DNA from: a virus
Length of the DNA stretch: 22,454 bases
Reading direction: 5' to 3' (one strand)
IMG/VR virus record: IMGVR_UViG_3300018080_000626
Coordinates: 1-22,454 of that record
The notes below the pieces were generated by a model that ran no database searches, was not told the DNA's origin, and saw only the letters and a program-made list of their open reading frames with translations. Positions 1-11,300 of the stretch are shown piece by piece; the stretch's first letter is position 1; each line of letters begins with the position of its first letter. The position numbers and the translations under genes were made by a program.

Positions 1-475
<475 letters not shown>

Positions 476-487
476 AATAACCTCCGT

Positions 488-889
488 TTACAAATTAACC
501 ACAGTACATACAAGGAACTTTGATAATGTTGTTGTTGCCGCATTTGCTCCTTGACCTGTAATCTTCGCACGAAGAAACTTTGTAGTCGCCGGAGTATATG
601 CTTTAACATGATTAAGTTCATCAGTAATACTGTCATCAAAAGTGGCCGCGTCTTCTGGCACGACCATATTTGTACTTGCCGCACCTTCCGTTGCCGGAGG
701 TGTATTGCCCTGTTCAATTTCAATCTTACAATCTACAGCGCCATCCGATGTGAACTGATATTCAAATGCGTACGTCACATTAGGTAAGCATATAAAAGAT
801 TCCGAATATGCCACCCCAGTCCCCGCAACTGCAATCGGAGTACCCAGTGTAAGATCATCATTTCTTATGTGTCCATTAGTTTTGGCCAT
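488..889 (-). CDS. Small beta-rich virion protein, function unknown
   Basis: The product has 133 residues and starts at an ATG behind AAAGGAGGCACGTT. The gene overlaps the end of the upstream coiled-coil gene by 14 bases, so the two are probably translationally coupled. It has no signal peptide or membrane segment. Alternating hydrophobic residues and stretches such as YAFEYQFTSDGAVDCKIEIEQG suggest an antiparallel beta sandwich. Small proteins of this look occur among podovirus structural genes, often beside fibre genes, but I cannot name the family with certainty. The setting between a coiled-coil protein and two collagen-like fibre proteins suggests a minor virion or fibre-associated component. 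That function is inferred from context only. Confidence 0.8.
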   Translation of the reverse strand: MAKTNGHIRNDDLTLGTPIAVAGTGVAYSESFICLPNVTYAFEYQFTSDGAVDCKIEIEQGNTPPATEGAASTNMVVPEDAATFDDSITDELNHVKAYTPATTKFLRAKITGQGANAATTTLSKFLVCTVVNL

Positions 890-1745
890 AACGTGCCTCC
901 TTTAATTGTTTTTCTTTTCTCAACATTCTCTTAATCTGACCCTCAACTGCAAGTCTTTGGGTTTCAAGACTTTCTTTTTCTGCCTGTTGAAGATCTGCTA
1001 ATTCTTTTACATCTTGAGCCTTTATTTTTAAAGCCTCTTCTCGTTCAACTAGATCCTTTTCCCGGGCGTCTAATTCCGCCACTTTTTTTTCGGCACTTTT
1101 AATCTTGGCCAATATCTGATCCTGTTCCGCGTTCTGGGCTTTTATGCTTTTAAGAAGCGTTTCATTTTCTCCAATCAATTTACGTAATGTATTTGCGTCA
1201 GCTTGTGCAACAGCCGTTTGTTTCTTTAAAGCATGAGCACGTTCTTCTATTTCTTTAGTCGATGTTTTTGATTGAGTTGCGAGTGTCTCCTCATCTTTCT
1301 TTAATTGAGCGGTTAATTTTTCTAATGTAGCCACATTATCTTTATGTTTAATTTCCGCTTCCTTCAGTTTCTTGAGCTTCAAATCAATTTCATCTTTTAA
1401 TTTCCCATGATCGACCAAAATCTCTTCTCGTTTAGCTTCTCGATCCGCAATCTGAATGTCCAGATCAGAAATTTCTTTTTCTTTTTTTGATCGAAGTGCA
1501 GTGATTTCAACTCGAATAGCGTTCCGCGTTTTTTCAGCTACAATTATTTCATCCCCTAGAGCTTTTGCCCTCTTACTATAGGAGGCTTCAAGTTCTTTAA
1601 GTTTACTTGTTAGAGATATAATATTTTTTTCAATATTACTAACTTCTATAAGATGAGCCGCTTTAGCTTTTTCAAACTTCTTCAGTTCATTCTCTAACAT
1701 TTCCTCGCTATTTGCTTTAGCGATTAAATCTTTTAAATTACTCAT
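876..1745 (-). CDS. Long coiled-coil protein in the fibre module
   Basis: The product has 289 residues, with an excellent ribosome site (AAAGGAGGAGATTATG). It is almost wholly charged and helical: from about residue 15 to the C-terminus it is rich in Glu, Lys, Leu and Ala in heptad-like spacing (for example KKLKEAEIKHKDNVATLEKL), with no Cys or Trp and no Pro-rich breaks. It therefore looks like one continuous coiled coil tens of nanometres long. It lies between the fibre gene at 1757-2710 and the small beta-rich gene at 488-889, and overlaps the latter. A structural rod, a fibre chaperone or a trimerisation partner are all possible. SMC-like resemblance would come from low-complexity helix only, since no ATPase motifs are present. 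Confidence 0.85.
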   Translation of the reverse strand: MSNLKDLIAKANSEEMLENELKKFEKAKAAHLIEVSNIEKNIISLTSKLKELEASYSKRAKALGDEIIVAEKTRNAIRVEITALRSKKEKEISDLDIQIADREAKREEILVDHGKLKDEIDLKLKKLKEAEIKHKDNVATLEKLTAQLKKDEETLATQSKTSTKEIEERAHALKKQTAVAQADANTLRKLIGENETLLKSIKAQNAEQDQILAKIKSAEKKVAELDAREKDLVEREEALKIKAQDVKELADLQQAEKESLETQRLAVEGQIKRMLRKEKQLKEARYGQN

Positions 1746-1756
1746 AATCTCCTCCT

Positions 1757-2710
1757 TTACGTACTCCTGGTTATTTCCAGATTTAAAGTGATCTTTGTAG
1801 CAACATCATTTGAATCTACATTAAATCTCAATATGTCTCCATCAGATAACGCTGTCGTCCATCCTGTAAGTGTCGTATCATTACTTTTATTTGCCGCCGT
1901 TAATGTTGGAGGGGCCGCCGCTGTAATAGAATCAGCATTTGTCGGTGGAAAATTAGCATAAGTATCCACCCAAATGTCAATAACTGCGGTTGCCGCCTGA
2001 TCGGCTAATAAGGTAACACCGGTAATAGTTCCATCAAAAGGCACTTGAACATCTCCCCATATACCGGCAGATATTATATCAGTTCCATTTCCTATCACAA
2101 CCTGAACAGTAGTATTAGCCCCCAACCCCGTAGGGCCTGTAGGACCCGTAGGCCCGGTTGCACCTGTCGCTCCCGCCGGACCACCAGAAGGTCCTGTAGG
2201 GCCTGTCGCTCCGGTAACGCCAACCGGTGATTTATTCTCTAATTCGTCCCCAGTTGAGTTCCATCCTATATAAGCGTCCCCGGATCCTTCCGGTAAGTTA
2301 ATACCTGTTGCTCCTGTCGGCAATCCCACTTTTGTTGATAAATCGTAATTAAGCTGTTGAATCTGTCGTACTGTTCTATCCATACCTCCTTCAAGTGCTT
2401 CCTCACGAAGGTTTCCATCTGTAGGAATATCAACGGGTTGTGTATTGGGAATAATTGAAAAGATTTCTACCCAATCAGTAGACGCCGGAACACTTGCGGC
2501 TTCAAAAGTAATTGTACCCCCTTCTGCTACTGGATTGATTGTGACGCTATAGTCCACACCCAATACCTGTGTAGTCCTAACTTCTGTAGTTTTATCCTGT
2601 AAATATACAACCAGATCAGTGTCTGCATATATTTTAAAAGAAAAACTAAAAGTTAAAGTTGCGTCGTCACCTGAAACTTTCACCGGTACATATGTATTTT
2701 CTATAGTCAT
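1757..2710 (-). CDS. Tail fibre: T7 gp17-like N-terminal anchor with collagen-like shaft
   Basis: The product has 317 residues, start behind AAAGGAGTAGAGATG. Residues 1 to about 128 match the layout of the T7 tail-fibre N-terminal domain that attaches fibres to the tail: a beta-rich start with FSFSFKIYADTDLVVYL, then GVDYSVT, then IIPNTQPVDI, and an acidic helix ending QIQQLNYDL. Residues about 164-198 are collagen-like triplets ([11 protein letters not shown] onward). Residues about 200-317 are a beta-rich end domain with GTITGVTLLAD and DIWVDTYANFPP motifs, a layout seen in many collagen-like phage fibres. It is short beside T7 gp17 (553 residues), so it probably acts as the tail-proximal adaptor on which other fibre proteins assemble. 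Placement just after the ejection proteins matches T7 order. Confidence 0.88.
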   Translation of the reverse strand: MTIENTYVPVKVSGDDATLTFSFSFKIYADTDLVVYLQDKTTEVRTTQVLGVDYSVTINPVAEGGTITFEAASVPASTDWVEIFSIIPNTQPVDIPTDGNLREEALEGGMDRTVRQIQQLNYDLSTKVGLPTGATGINLPEGSGDAYIGWNSTGDELENKSPVGVTGATGPTGPSGGPAGATGATGPTGPTGPTGLGANTTVQVVIGNGTDIISAGIWGDVQVPFDGTITGVTLLADQAATAVIDIWVDTYANFPPTNADSITAAAPPTLTAANKSNDTTLTGWTTALSDGDILRFNVDSNDVATKITLNLEITRST

Positions 2711-2724
2711 CTCTACTCCTTTAT

Positions 2725-5700
2725 TTAGATATTAGAGGCTCCGCCTTTTGTCTTACCTTTATTATAAAATAAATATTCTTGCCACGGCTTTTCTCCACTC
2801 AAAAGGGCTGACATATCTTTATATGTCAAGTATCCCGGTATAAACGTTAAAGCGGCCGATTTTAGTTTTTGTGTGGCTACTCGTCTCTGGTTTTGTTCAT
2901 ACGCACTATTCCCGCGTGTGGTCAACAAAGTATACAAAGACGCCGCTATTTGAGCCGCAGGTGGCACTCCTGTAGGGGCCGTACCGAAAACAAAACTTTT
3001 TCCATATCCTAAAGTATTGAGTACAAGACCGCCTAACACCAAATACTTTAAAAAATTGGCCCGATCTTTCGGTGAAAGTTTTGGTGATATTTCTGCCTTA
3101 ACATCAGATCCTTGTGGACCGGCTCCCTTATATGTAACCTCTATATTATACCCGACATGTCCAGTAATAGCACGTGTCGCCGCTTCTCTTAAAAAAATAC
3201 CCCAATGATTCATCCACCAACTCTGAAGTCGTGTCAAAGGCGCCGCTGTTTTATATCTAAAAATCTCCGGCATTGCCATACCAATATACTGATACTGGGT
3301 AGTCTGCGCACCGTATTCCATTTCCTTTGCCAACAACTGAAGTTCACTAGGATAAAAAACATTTGGTCCTTCAGTATATGTACGTTTCGGATCTGCCCAT
3401 CCTAACCCTTTATATTTAGGATCCTGAATTTTTTGAGCCGTCCAATGGTAAGCGCTATTCATAGCCTGATTGACATTTGTCGAAGCGGTCCATTGAAATG
3501 ACGCCATCATTTTCTTTGAGATCTTACCTTTAAGATCAGGTGGAAGATCCTCTATACCAGAATAGGTCGCTAAAAACAAACTTTCTGTTTTTAATTTCTC
3601 AAGCACTGGATAATTCGATGTCGGAAATGTACCTCGAATAGCATTTCTTACACCATAAAGAGCAATATTCTGTATCAACTGCATTTTGTTACGCAATAGA
3701 AGTTTAGGCCTGAATCCACCTATAACTCCGTAAAGTGGCATTTTACTTACCGCCACCAATGCGTTTGTAACCGCTCGATCACCCAGAGCCATTCCAAATT
3801 TCCCTAATTGACTATTAAGAAAATCAGCTATCTTTCCTTCTTTTAGCCATTGATTAGTTTTCTGATCGATTGTTGTCTGCTTCTCATCAAGAAGAACAAT
3901 CTTTACATAATCATCAAGCCATGCCTTTGTTTCTGCCGGCATTTCTTCCATAGCCAAATAAACTGCTTTTTCTTCCGGTGTCATCTTTTCTGTCAACTTC
4001 TTATCAATCTGTGCCGCACCCAATTCCTTTTCAAGAAAAGCCTTTGCTTCGTCCATATGGATCTCTTTAAGCGCGGTATTGACCATTGACGTCATAGCAA
4101 ATTCTATGTCATCACTAAATACATTAAGCATTTCATCAGCGATTTTACGTTCAAGTTCCATTGGATTCCGAACTTCGCCAGTGATATTTTTATCGGCCCA
4201 TGCTTTCATCTTCTCCGGCATAGGCTCCTTACCTTTAAGAATATCATTTGCTTTTCTATCAACAACGTGCCGAAAATAAGCCCCTATATCTTTGATTTTC
4301 TCTCTCCCAGTACGTTCACGCACTTCATTTGTTCTCTCACGTATTGAACGAGTAAGTGCCCTGAAATAATCAAAAATGGCTTTTTCTTTTTCTCCAAAAC
4401 TTTTCGGTGCCTCTACCTGGGTATTAAGCGCAACAGCCATTTCACGAGAAGTAACTGTCTTCAATTTCTTTAAATTTTTAACAGCCCCTTCGATCTCATT
4501 TTTCAAAGTCCATCGTTCCTGGTCAAAGGCCATCTTACCACGCTCTAAAGGTTCAACCATTTTCTTCACACCTAAAAGTTCAGCATAACGATTCTGTGCG
4601 GTTATTAAAGAGGCATGGGTTGGTTTTTTAAATTTGGACGTTTTTCTTGGCTCTACTTTTGTAGTCTTTGTCGGCACCTTTTTAGGTGGTACATTAGCTC
4701 CAAAATCAAAAGTAATGTCTCCTTCATCTATAGGCACTTCAATTTCTTTCGCTTTTGCTTCTGCGATAGCCCTATCCTCTGCCTCTATCTGAAGATCTCT
4801 TGCCGCTTTATCTTGCACAGCCTCTTTCATATCCTGTATAAATTCTTCCTGACGCGGTCCCAATTTCTCTCCGGACATATATTTATCAATCGCGTTCAGG
4901 GCGGCTTTTTTTGTATATCCTTTATTCTTAAAATATTCAGGATATGTAGATCCCACTGCCATCCATACCTCTTTTTCAACGGGCATACGATACCCCGGTT
5001 CACCTTGTTCAATTTCTGTCCGAATCTCTTTCATATACATCTGTTCGTCTTGCGGGCTAACTACAATATCTTCTTTAGGAACGGCCTCTACCGTCGCGTC
5101 AAAAGCGTCAATTGCCTCTATCCCTTTAGCACCTGCTCTAACCGCTTTATCAATACCCTCTAACCCCATAGTAATTGCTTTACCTGACGCGTCACGTACA
5201 ATATTACCGCCAATCTCCGCGGGAAGAGGACGTATAATTTCAATATCTTTATTATTCACGGGCCCTTGAACTTTCTGCTGTTCTATTTGCTTACGAGCAA
5301 ATTTAGAAAGATCTAATTTTTTAGCTTTCCACCAGGCCTTCATCGCTTTTCCTAATGTAGTTCCTTTTGCCGCCTGGGCGATTTCTGTCTTTGTAGGAAT
5401 TCGACCTTTAGATATATCAACTCCCTGTTTCTGAATCTTCTGAACCACTTCTTTAACAGCGGAAGAAAGTGTTCCCTGTTTAGCTAAATTCATTGCGGCA
5501 CCTACTAAAGCAATGTCCGCTAAAGTTTCCCCTAAAGACGCCGCAACTTTTATAGCTGAAGGAGTTTCTTGAGGAAGAAGTTCCGCAAGAATTCTTCGCT
5601 CCATTGGGTCATATTTTTCTTCTTTAAGTTGACTCACCAAAACATTTTTACCCTGGTCAAGGACTTCATATGCTAAAGCCGTCCAAGGAGCCGCATACGC

Positions 5701-6345
5701 CAACGCTATACGAGGCGCGCGGCTCATAAAAAAAGAAATTTTCTTTTGTGAATCCGCCAATTCTTTAAGCCCTTCTTCTCCATATACATCAACCATCAAA
5801 TCATTAGTAAATAGTTCTACTTGTTTCTGAAACACTTCAAGATCTGAAATAGGTAATTCTTGAGGTTCTGCAAAAACAGATTTACCTTCAGCTTCTCTTT
5901 GCCTGGCATGATTGACAGCTTTTAATATCATATCCTCGGAGGGGGCTTTACCTTCCAATAAACTATTTACTTCATCCTGGGTAAGGGTAGGCACTAATAA
6001 AGGAATTTCTCGTTCAGGTTTTCCATCGTATTCAATACCGATTGAGAGTTCAGTTGCTACTTTACCATCCGGAGTTTTTAACTCACCTAAAAAACCTTGA
6101 CCTTTCGGAGTACCGTCTCTACGTTTTCCATAATCAGGAGCCGCACGAAGTTCTGGAATATCAGTTAAAGGTACGTCTTCAGGTAACGCGTCCGGTTCCC
6201 CAAACAATGCTCCTAAATCTACCTGATCTGGTGTAGACGTAGTTATATTGGAAACGGTTTCTGTACCGTCTTCAGTTTTCGTAACCGTTCCGTTATCCGG
6301 AGGTCCAAACATTTCCAATAAATCTACTTTAGTCTCTTCTGCCAT
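2725..6345 (-). CDS. Large internal virion / DNA ejection protein (T7 gp16 position)
   Basis: The product has 1206 residues, with a weak ribosome site (AAGGGCGTCTGATG) and a 17-base overlap with the upstream gene. Residues about 76-160 form a segment I recognise from large podovirus internal proteins: RRDGTPKGQGFLG, TELSIG, IPLLVPTLTQDEV and a closing NHAR...GKSVFA. Hydrophobic stretches occur near residues 205-230 (PRIALAYAAPWTALAYEVL) and 265-290, and near the C-terminus (FLKYLVLGGLVLNTLGYG). They fit a protein that enters the cell envelope to form the ejection channel. The middle is highly charged and helical. I see no lysozyme or transglycosylase motif like the one at the T7 gp16 N-terminus. 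The N-terminus carries two copies of a VDL..(M/L)FG.P motif, near residues 7-16 and 42-51. Function is assigned from family look and gene order. Confidence 0.85.
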   Translation of the reverse strand: MAEETKVDLLEMFGPPDNGTVTKTEDGTETVSNITTSTPDQVDLGALFGEPDALPEDVPLTDIPELRAAPDYGKRRDGTPKGQGFLGELKTPDGKVATELSIGIEYDGKPEREIPLLVPTLTQDEVNSLLEGKAPSEDMILKAVNHARQREAEGKSVFAEPQELPISDLEVFQKQVELFTNDLMVDVYGEEGLKELADSQKKISFFMSRAPRIALAYAAPWTALAYEVLDQGKNVLVSQLKEEKYDPMERRILAELLPQETPSAIKVAASLGETLADIALVGAAMNLAKQGTLSSAVKEVVQKIQKQGVDISKGRIPTKTEIAQAAKGTTLGKAMKAWWKAKKLDLSKFARKQIEQQKVQGPVNNKDIEIIRPLPAEIGGNIVRDASGKAITMGLEGIDKAVRAGAKGIEAIDAFDATVEAVPKEDIVVSPQDEQMYMKEIRTEIEQGEPGYRMPVEKEVWMAVGSTYPEYFKNKGYTKKAALNAIDKYMSGEKLGPRQEEFIQDMKEAVQDKAARDLQIEAEDRAIAEAKAKEIEVPIDEGDITFDFGANVPPKKVPTKTTKVEPRKTSKFKKPTHASLITAQNRYAELLGVKKMVEPLERGKMAFDQERWTLKNEIEGAVKNLKKLKTVTSREMAVALNTQVEAPKSFGEKEKAIFDYFRALTRSIRERTNEVRERTGREKIKDIGAYFRHVVDRKANDILKGKEPMPEKMKAWADKNITGEVRNPMELERKIADEMLNVFSDDIEFAMTSMVNTALKEIHMDEAKAFLEKELGAAQIDKKLTEKMTPEEKAVYLAMEEMPAETKAWLDDYVKIVLLDEKQTTIDQKTNQWLKEGKIADFLNSQLGKFGMALGDRAVTNALVAVSKMPLYGVIGGFRPKLLLRNKMQLIQNIALYGVRNAIRGTFPTSNYPVLEKLKTESLFLATYSGIEDLPPDLKGKISKKMMASFQWTASTNVNQAMNSAYHWTAQKIQDPKYKGLGWADPKRTYTEGPNVFYPSELQLLAKEMEYGAQTTQYQYIGMAMPEIFRYKTAAPLTRLQSWWMNHWGIFLREAATRAITGHVGYNIEVTYKGAGPQGSDVKAEISPKLSPKDRANFLKYLVLGGLVLNTLGYGKSFVFGTAPTGVPPAAQIAASLYTLLTTRGNSAYEQNQRRVATQKLKSAALTFIPGYLTYKDMSALLSGEKPWQEYLFYNKGKTKGGASNI

Positions 6346-7810
6346 CAGACGCCCTTAATGAGTTTGCTAACGTTTCTACTCTTTTATCATCCACTTTATA
6401 TCCCTGTGCTTTTAAAATATTCAATGCCTGTTGTTTATATGAATCCCCTACCGGGTCTTCAGAATTTGTAAGATTCGGATTATCTTCAATAACTTTATCG
6501 CGCTCCATTCTATTCACTGTGTTTTGCGCGGCTGTTTCTGGTGGAATACCTGTCTTTGCCTGTGCAACAAGATCCCTTAAATAATCGGCTTCTTTAGAAG
6601 ATCCCCTTCTATCCGCCCACATACGTTGAACTTTATCCGTTACCGTACGTGCACCTTTTAACCAACCATCAGCCATTTGTTCAGTGTGCATTTCTTGTAG
6701 GTTAGCTTTTAACTGTGCTAAAAACTGTAACTCATCCGGAGACGCCTCATCATCCGCCCAAACATCTATTACTTGTTCTAATGCTTGAGCTTGATCTACT
6801 CTATTATCAAAAATCTTATACACCAGGTCTATATATTTTTTAGATTCCGGATGAGCCGTTTTCACTTTACCGGCTTCAAGATCCATACGCTTTATAATAC
6901 CTTTATAAAGTGTACCTTTTTGTCCAGTCGTTATGCTCTTCATCGGATCCGCGTCTCTCAATGACCACGCCGCGTCTACTTCCGTGGTACTTAAATTGCC
7001 TTCAAGATGTTTAAGAGTAAGCACTCCAAAATTTTCCTTCTGGGCCTGTTTAATTTCAGAATCGATTTGTTTTGTCCTAGCCCTGGCCGCTTTAATGTAT
7101 TTATCACCCATTTTTTCGGTAAAATATTTAACGTCATCATACGCTCCGGATTCAAGATCTTTTTCAAGCTGTTCTGGATTCCTATACGCCTGATTGGTAA
7201 AATAAGATTCCAACACTCCCGGCATATCTTTAGCAATAAACGCTTCAGCTTCCCCGGGCGCCATAACTTCCGGAGGGAGATCGGCCATAGCCATTCCTTC
7301 TACGGTTTCAATACTGGCTTTTAACTGGTCAACCCCATCAGCCTGTCCGGTCATTACAGTACCAAGACGAATAGATTCTTTTGCGGAAACCTGAACATTA
7401 TCCAATTTTTTATCTTCAGCCCATTTCCCTGCCTGAAAAACACCGGCTCGTAAAATAGTATTAGTATTCTCTAAAAACTTATTACGAACTCCCTCGTCCT
7501 GAATATTTTCAGCATATGTATTCATCAACGCGGTACCATCTTCTAAAATCTTATTAGGGTATTCTTTTGGGTTTGCCGCCATACTGCGCTGTTCTGCGGC
7601 ACCCAGTCTCTGAAAAGCGAGACCAAATTCCATAACCGCAGAATTGGCCTGAATCGTATCATAGGTATCCGCACGACGAGCTTCCGCAGTAATCGCGGCC
7701 CCTAACTTGCTAACACCACTCCCTATAATTTGACCAGATCTATCTGGGGAAGCAACCCCGGCGGCACTTGAAGCAAATTGCCTTCTTTGATATTCATTTA
7801 TTTTTCCCAT
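6329..7810 (-). CDS. Internal virion protein (T7 gp15-like position)
   Basis: The product has 493 residues, start behind GAGGAGTATAATG. It is soluble, strongly helical and charged, without signal peptide or membrane segments. The segment ESYFTNQAYRNPEQLEKDLE, followed by GAYDDVKYFTEKMGDKYIKAARAR, is of a type seen in mid-size podovirus internal proteins. It sits between a gp14-like small protein and the very large ejection protein, which is the place of gp15 in T7-type genomes. It is shorter than T7 gp15 (747 residues). The likely role is a core protein released with DNA that builds the periplasmic part of the ejection tube. Gene order supports this more than sequence does. Confidence 0.78.
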   Translation of the reverse strand: MGKINEYQRRQFASSAAGVASPDRSGQIIGSGVSKLGAAITAEARRADTYDTIQANSAVMEFGLAFQRLGAAEQRSMAANPKEYPNKILEDGTALMNTYAENIQDEGVRNKFLENTNTILRAGVFQAGKWAEDKKLDNVQVSAKESIRLGTVMTGQADGVDQLKASIETVEGMAMADLPPEVMAPGEAEAFIAKDMPGVLESYFTNQAYRNPEQLEKDLESGAYDDVKYFTEKMGDKYIKAARARTKQIDSEIKQAQKENFGVLTLKHLEGNLSTTEVDAAWSLRDADPMKSITTGQKGTLYKGIIKRMDLEAGKVKTAHPESKKYIDLVYKIFDNRVDQAQALEQVIDVWADDEASPDELQFLAQLKANLQEMHTEQMADGWLKGARTVTDKVQRMWADRRGSSKEADYLRDLVAQAKTGIPPETAAQNTVNRMERDKVIEDNPNLTNSEDPVGDSYKQQALNILKAQGYKVDDKRVETLANSLRASDGRRD

Positions 7811-7819
7811 TATACTCCT

Positions 7820-8344
7820 CTAATAAACAGATCCGCGTTCTTTAGCCACATCAAATGCACTGTAAAACCCCCTTGAAGAACTCACGGTACCTTTAGATTT
7901 TTTAGTCGCGCTTGGTGCGGCACCCTTACTATTTCCCGCCGCTGAAAACATTGTGGATCCAGCCCCTACAATTCCACTTATTAAAGCCGCTCGGCCTTCA
8001 TTTTCTCGGGCACTAGCTCCCTTATACGCAACGTCACGTTTAGCCGCTCCACTTGATCTCACAGCGGCCGCTTCCGCTTCAGCGTATTTCTTTGTCTGCT
8101 GTATGGTGATTAAAGCTGATCCGGCTAATTCGACACCAGACCCAATATACTGTAATGCCTGACTTGCCGCAAACTTATACCCTTCTTCAAGTATTATGTT
8201 CGCTGTACGCTCTGCTTCACTAAAAAGAATATCTCCCTGTGCTCTCATATCTGAAGCAGTTTCGTTGGCCGCATTCATAGAGGTAACACCAGAATATATC
8301 TGACCTACCGCATTTATGGCCGCGCCGGCTAATAATAGACTCAT
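7820..8344 (-). CDS. Small internal virion protein (T7 gp14-like)
   Basis: I place the start at ATG 8344 (MSLLLAGAAINAVG), giving 174 residues, because a clean site (GAGGAGAATTAATATG) precedes it. An in-frame ATG 15 bases upstream lies inside the previous gene and lacks one. The N-terminal 20 residues are hydrophobic and Gly/Ala-rich, followed by long Ala-rich helices (SGAAKRDVAYKGASAREN) and another Gly/Ala segment (ALISGIVGAGSTMFSAAGN). This layout matches T7 gp14-type proteins, which insert in the outer membrane at the start of DNA ejection. The start directly follows the stop of the nozzle gene (TAATATG), indicating coupled translation. T7 gp14 is about 196 residues, close to this length. 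Confidence 0.8.
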   Translation of the reverse strand: MSLLLAGAAINAVGQIYSGVTSMNAANETASDMRAQGDILFSEAERTANIILEEGYKFAASQALQYIGSGVELAGSALITIQQTKKYAEAEAAAVRSSGAAKRDVAYKGASARENEGRAALISGIVGAGSTMFSAAGNSKGAAPSATKKSKGTVSSSRGFYSAFDVAKERGSVY

Positions 8345-8345
8345 A

Positions 8346-11300
8346 TTAATTCTCCTCACTAAATTCCATATCCAAGACCATGTTTACCAAAGTACAAGGA
8401 TACGGAACTGTTTGAACAACCCACATGGTCCGTTGTTCATCATAGTTATCAAAACCAGACTGTTCTTTCACCCCATTAAACAAAAATGCGGGGCGATCAG
8501 TATATTGTGGGCCGTCACGAAAACTTATTCTCTGCATATTATAAGGATCAGTACCATATGACACACCCAAACTATTCCTAAATAATAAATTAACTTTATT
8601 GACCGATTTAAACTTTCCAGGGGTTATACCGGTAAAAAGTAAAAGTTCAAGAGGCATTGTTTGGATCCGTCCATAATATGAGAGACCAATAATTGCATAA
8701 GTTACCTGATTATCTAAAGTAATAGCACCATCTGACACAACACAATCAGCATGGATTCCGCCATCAGCAACAACAGATACTGTTTCTCCTTCTAAATGAG
8801 TCAAACCTGAAACAGTGTCTTGAGTAAAATACCAATTTCCACCAGTAATTGTATTAACATTAGCGAAGTCTTGGAGGATCTTACATTTAACAAGTGTCTC
8901 TGAAACATACTCTGTAATAATGGCTATTCCTTGTTCATCACCTTCATTATATTTAACTTGAATTTTTCGTTTTAAATCTGTAGGACTAAAAATAGAAGCA
9001 CTTGCCCCAAACGTAACATCATCTCCCGATACCGCGCCCGGAGTAATACTTATGCTTTCTTCTGTAGTATCCAAAGTTAAAGAGCTATCTAAATGATTTT
9101 GCCGCTTCTGTGCATAAAATAATTTATTGTAATATATCATATCATCGTATTCTTTATCACTATTATCAGGACCACTATAAAAATCTGTACGTTCAGGAAT
9201 CCGAGAATTCTTCGCTAAATATTCTACATATCGACGAGTAACTCCATTAATTTCACGCTCAACAGCAATCCAAACCCTATCTTTATTATCATTTTGTGGT
9301 TGCGCTCCTACAGTTAAAACTGTTCCAGTTCCACCAACCAATTGTTCGTTCCAGGCAGACGCTTCTTCACTATCACTATAGACTAAAGAAAGAAGACGTC
9401 CGTCTTCCATTGCCGCCCATACGGTACTGGGCAGGCCCTGTTGGTACGCGAGTTGGGCGATTCCATTTGCGGCGATTTCATCTGATTGAACCGTTTCGTC
9501 TACCGATTTAAAACCGTCACTTAATAATGTATATTTAAAACTATAAAGAACGCCTCCTCCCCGCTGAACATAAAGAATATCCGTCCCAAAATTAAGAGGC
9601 ATAATATCGGCAACTCCATAACTATCAACCGGATAAGATTGAATCGCTGTAGCAGAAAGCGGCGTTGCGTCTGATCCACCATTAACCTTTAACATACCGG
9701 CATAAGTACCTACACCTAAAAACTGTCGAGTTCCAATAAAAAATCGGATACGATCTATAGAGCCAGTCGACGCAGAAGTAAGAGGAAACAAAATACCATC
9801 GTCCGCATTTGCCCCTAAAGTATATTCTTCATATCGTGGTTCTCCGGTTGTTGTGTCCGGAGCCATCGATCCAAATAATATATCGGGATCGTTTCTACTT
9901 CCGCCATGAAAAAGACGTCCTCCGTAAAAACCAGGAGCGGCAGGTTGATTACCGTCAAGCATACACGCACCACTACTGTCATACGCGGTATAAGAAGTAG
10001 TATCTACACCTATTGTGAAATTTTCATTATCAACTTTTGTTATAGTATAAATAGTTCCATTAACTTCCGTCATCCCCAAAACATCTTCTATAAGAATTTC
10101 ATCGCCGGTTTCAAATCCATGTGCGGCCGTAGTAGTTACTTGACCTGGATTCGCATTGGATATATTACTTATTTCCGCCTGTGCAAAAGGATCATCTGTA
10201 CGAGTATAGGGTAATAAAGTAAAAGAACCATCACTTAATCGTGTAAGTTTCCTGGGTATATAGTCTGGATGATCTATATACATAATATCTCCCTTACCTG
10301 CAAACTTTAATTGACGAAGATCTGCTTCAGCATAAGGAGATTCAATTTCATAAACCCGAGCAACTGTTCCACTACCCACATACGCGTCAAACGATGTAGT
10401 ATCAATAGCATTCCCGTCTTGATCGGTCAGCGTAAAAGTGGTTGATACCGGCGCAGTAAACGAAGTAAATACATTATCTAATTGCGGAGTTTTAGTGTTG
10501 TCACTTGTATGTAAAAAAGCTTTAATTTTTAAAGTACCGTTACTCGACAATGTAGAAATATTTGTATTAATAGTCGCCGCAGTATTACTCTGGGCATATG
10601 TGCCATTACTGGCTGACCATGCGGCCCCATCCCAATATTGATAATCAACCCCATCATTTACTGAAAGAATATATTTTATTTCAGTATTGGCGGGTTTGGT
10701 TGCCGTTTCTATAAAATCATCAAGAGCAACGCTAAAAGGAAAACCGGTTTTTGTTTCAATCGTCGGATCCGCTATAGAGTATGGCGGCACATTTACAAGC
10801 TGTGCATTTCCACCAGTGACTTCCACTAAAGAAGCGTTGTAGTCATAATTGGCTCCGTTAGAAAAAGTCCAGTTCCTTTCTGATGATCCAGTAGCGGGAG
10901 AACTTGATACTAAATAGTATTGTCCATTAAGATCCTCCATCCCAACACAATTATCAATAAAAACCTCATCACCGTCTACAAAAGTATTTCCTACAACAGT
11001 AAGTACACCTGGATTCGCCTGAGTGATTCCACTTATGCTCAATGCTGTTTCTGAAAGAACTCCGCCGGTATCGTTTACTCCATCAGTAAAAAATCGTAAA
11101 TAGCCATCAGTAAAGGAAAGCATATATGCTTCATCATCTGAAAAGGTAAAAGGAATAAAGTGTGCTACATTGTTTCGACGAGTTGTTCGGACATGTATAA
11201 ACCCTCCACGATACTGTGTAGGCCCGTGAAGTTGAGTAATAAAATTTTCTCCAACCAAGACACCACTTTTGTAGAGGTCTAGGTTAGGGCGTCCTATTAA

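Noticed and set aside
4615-5163. 182-codon plus-strand frame inside the large ejection protein gene
   Set aside because: It is antisense to a convincing gene, rich in Cys, Phe and Leu as expected for a mirror frame, and has no ribosome site.
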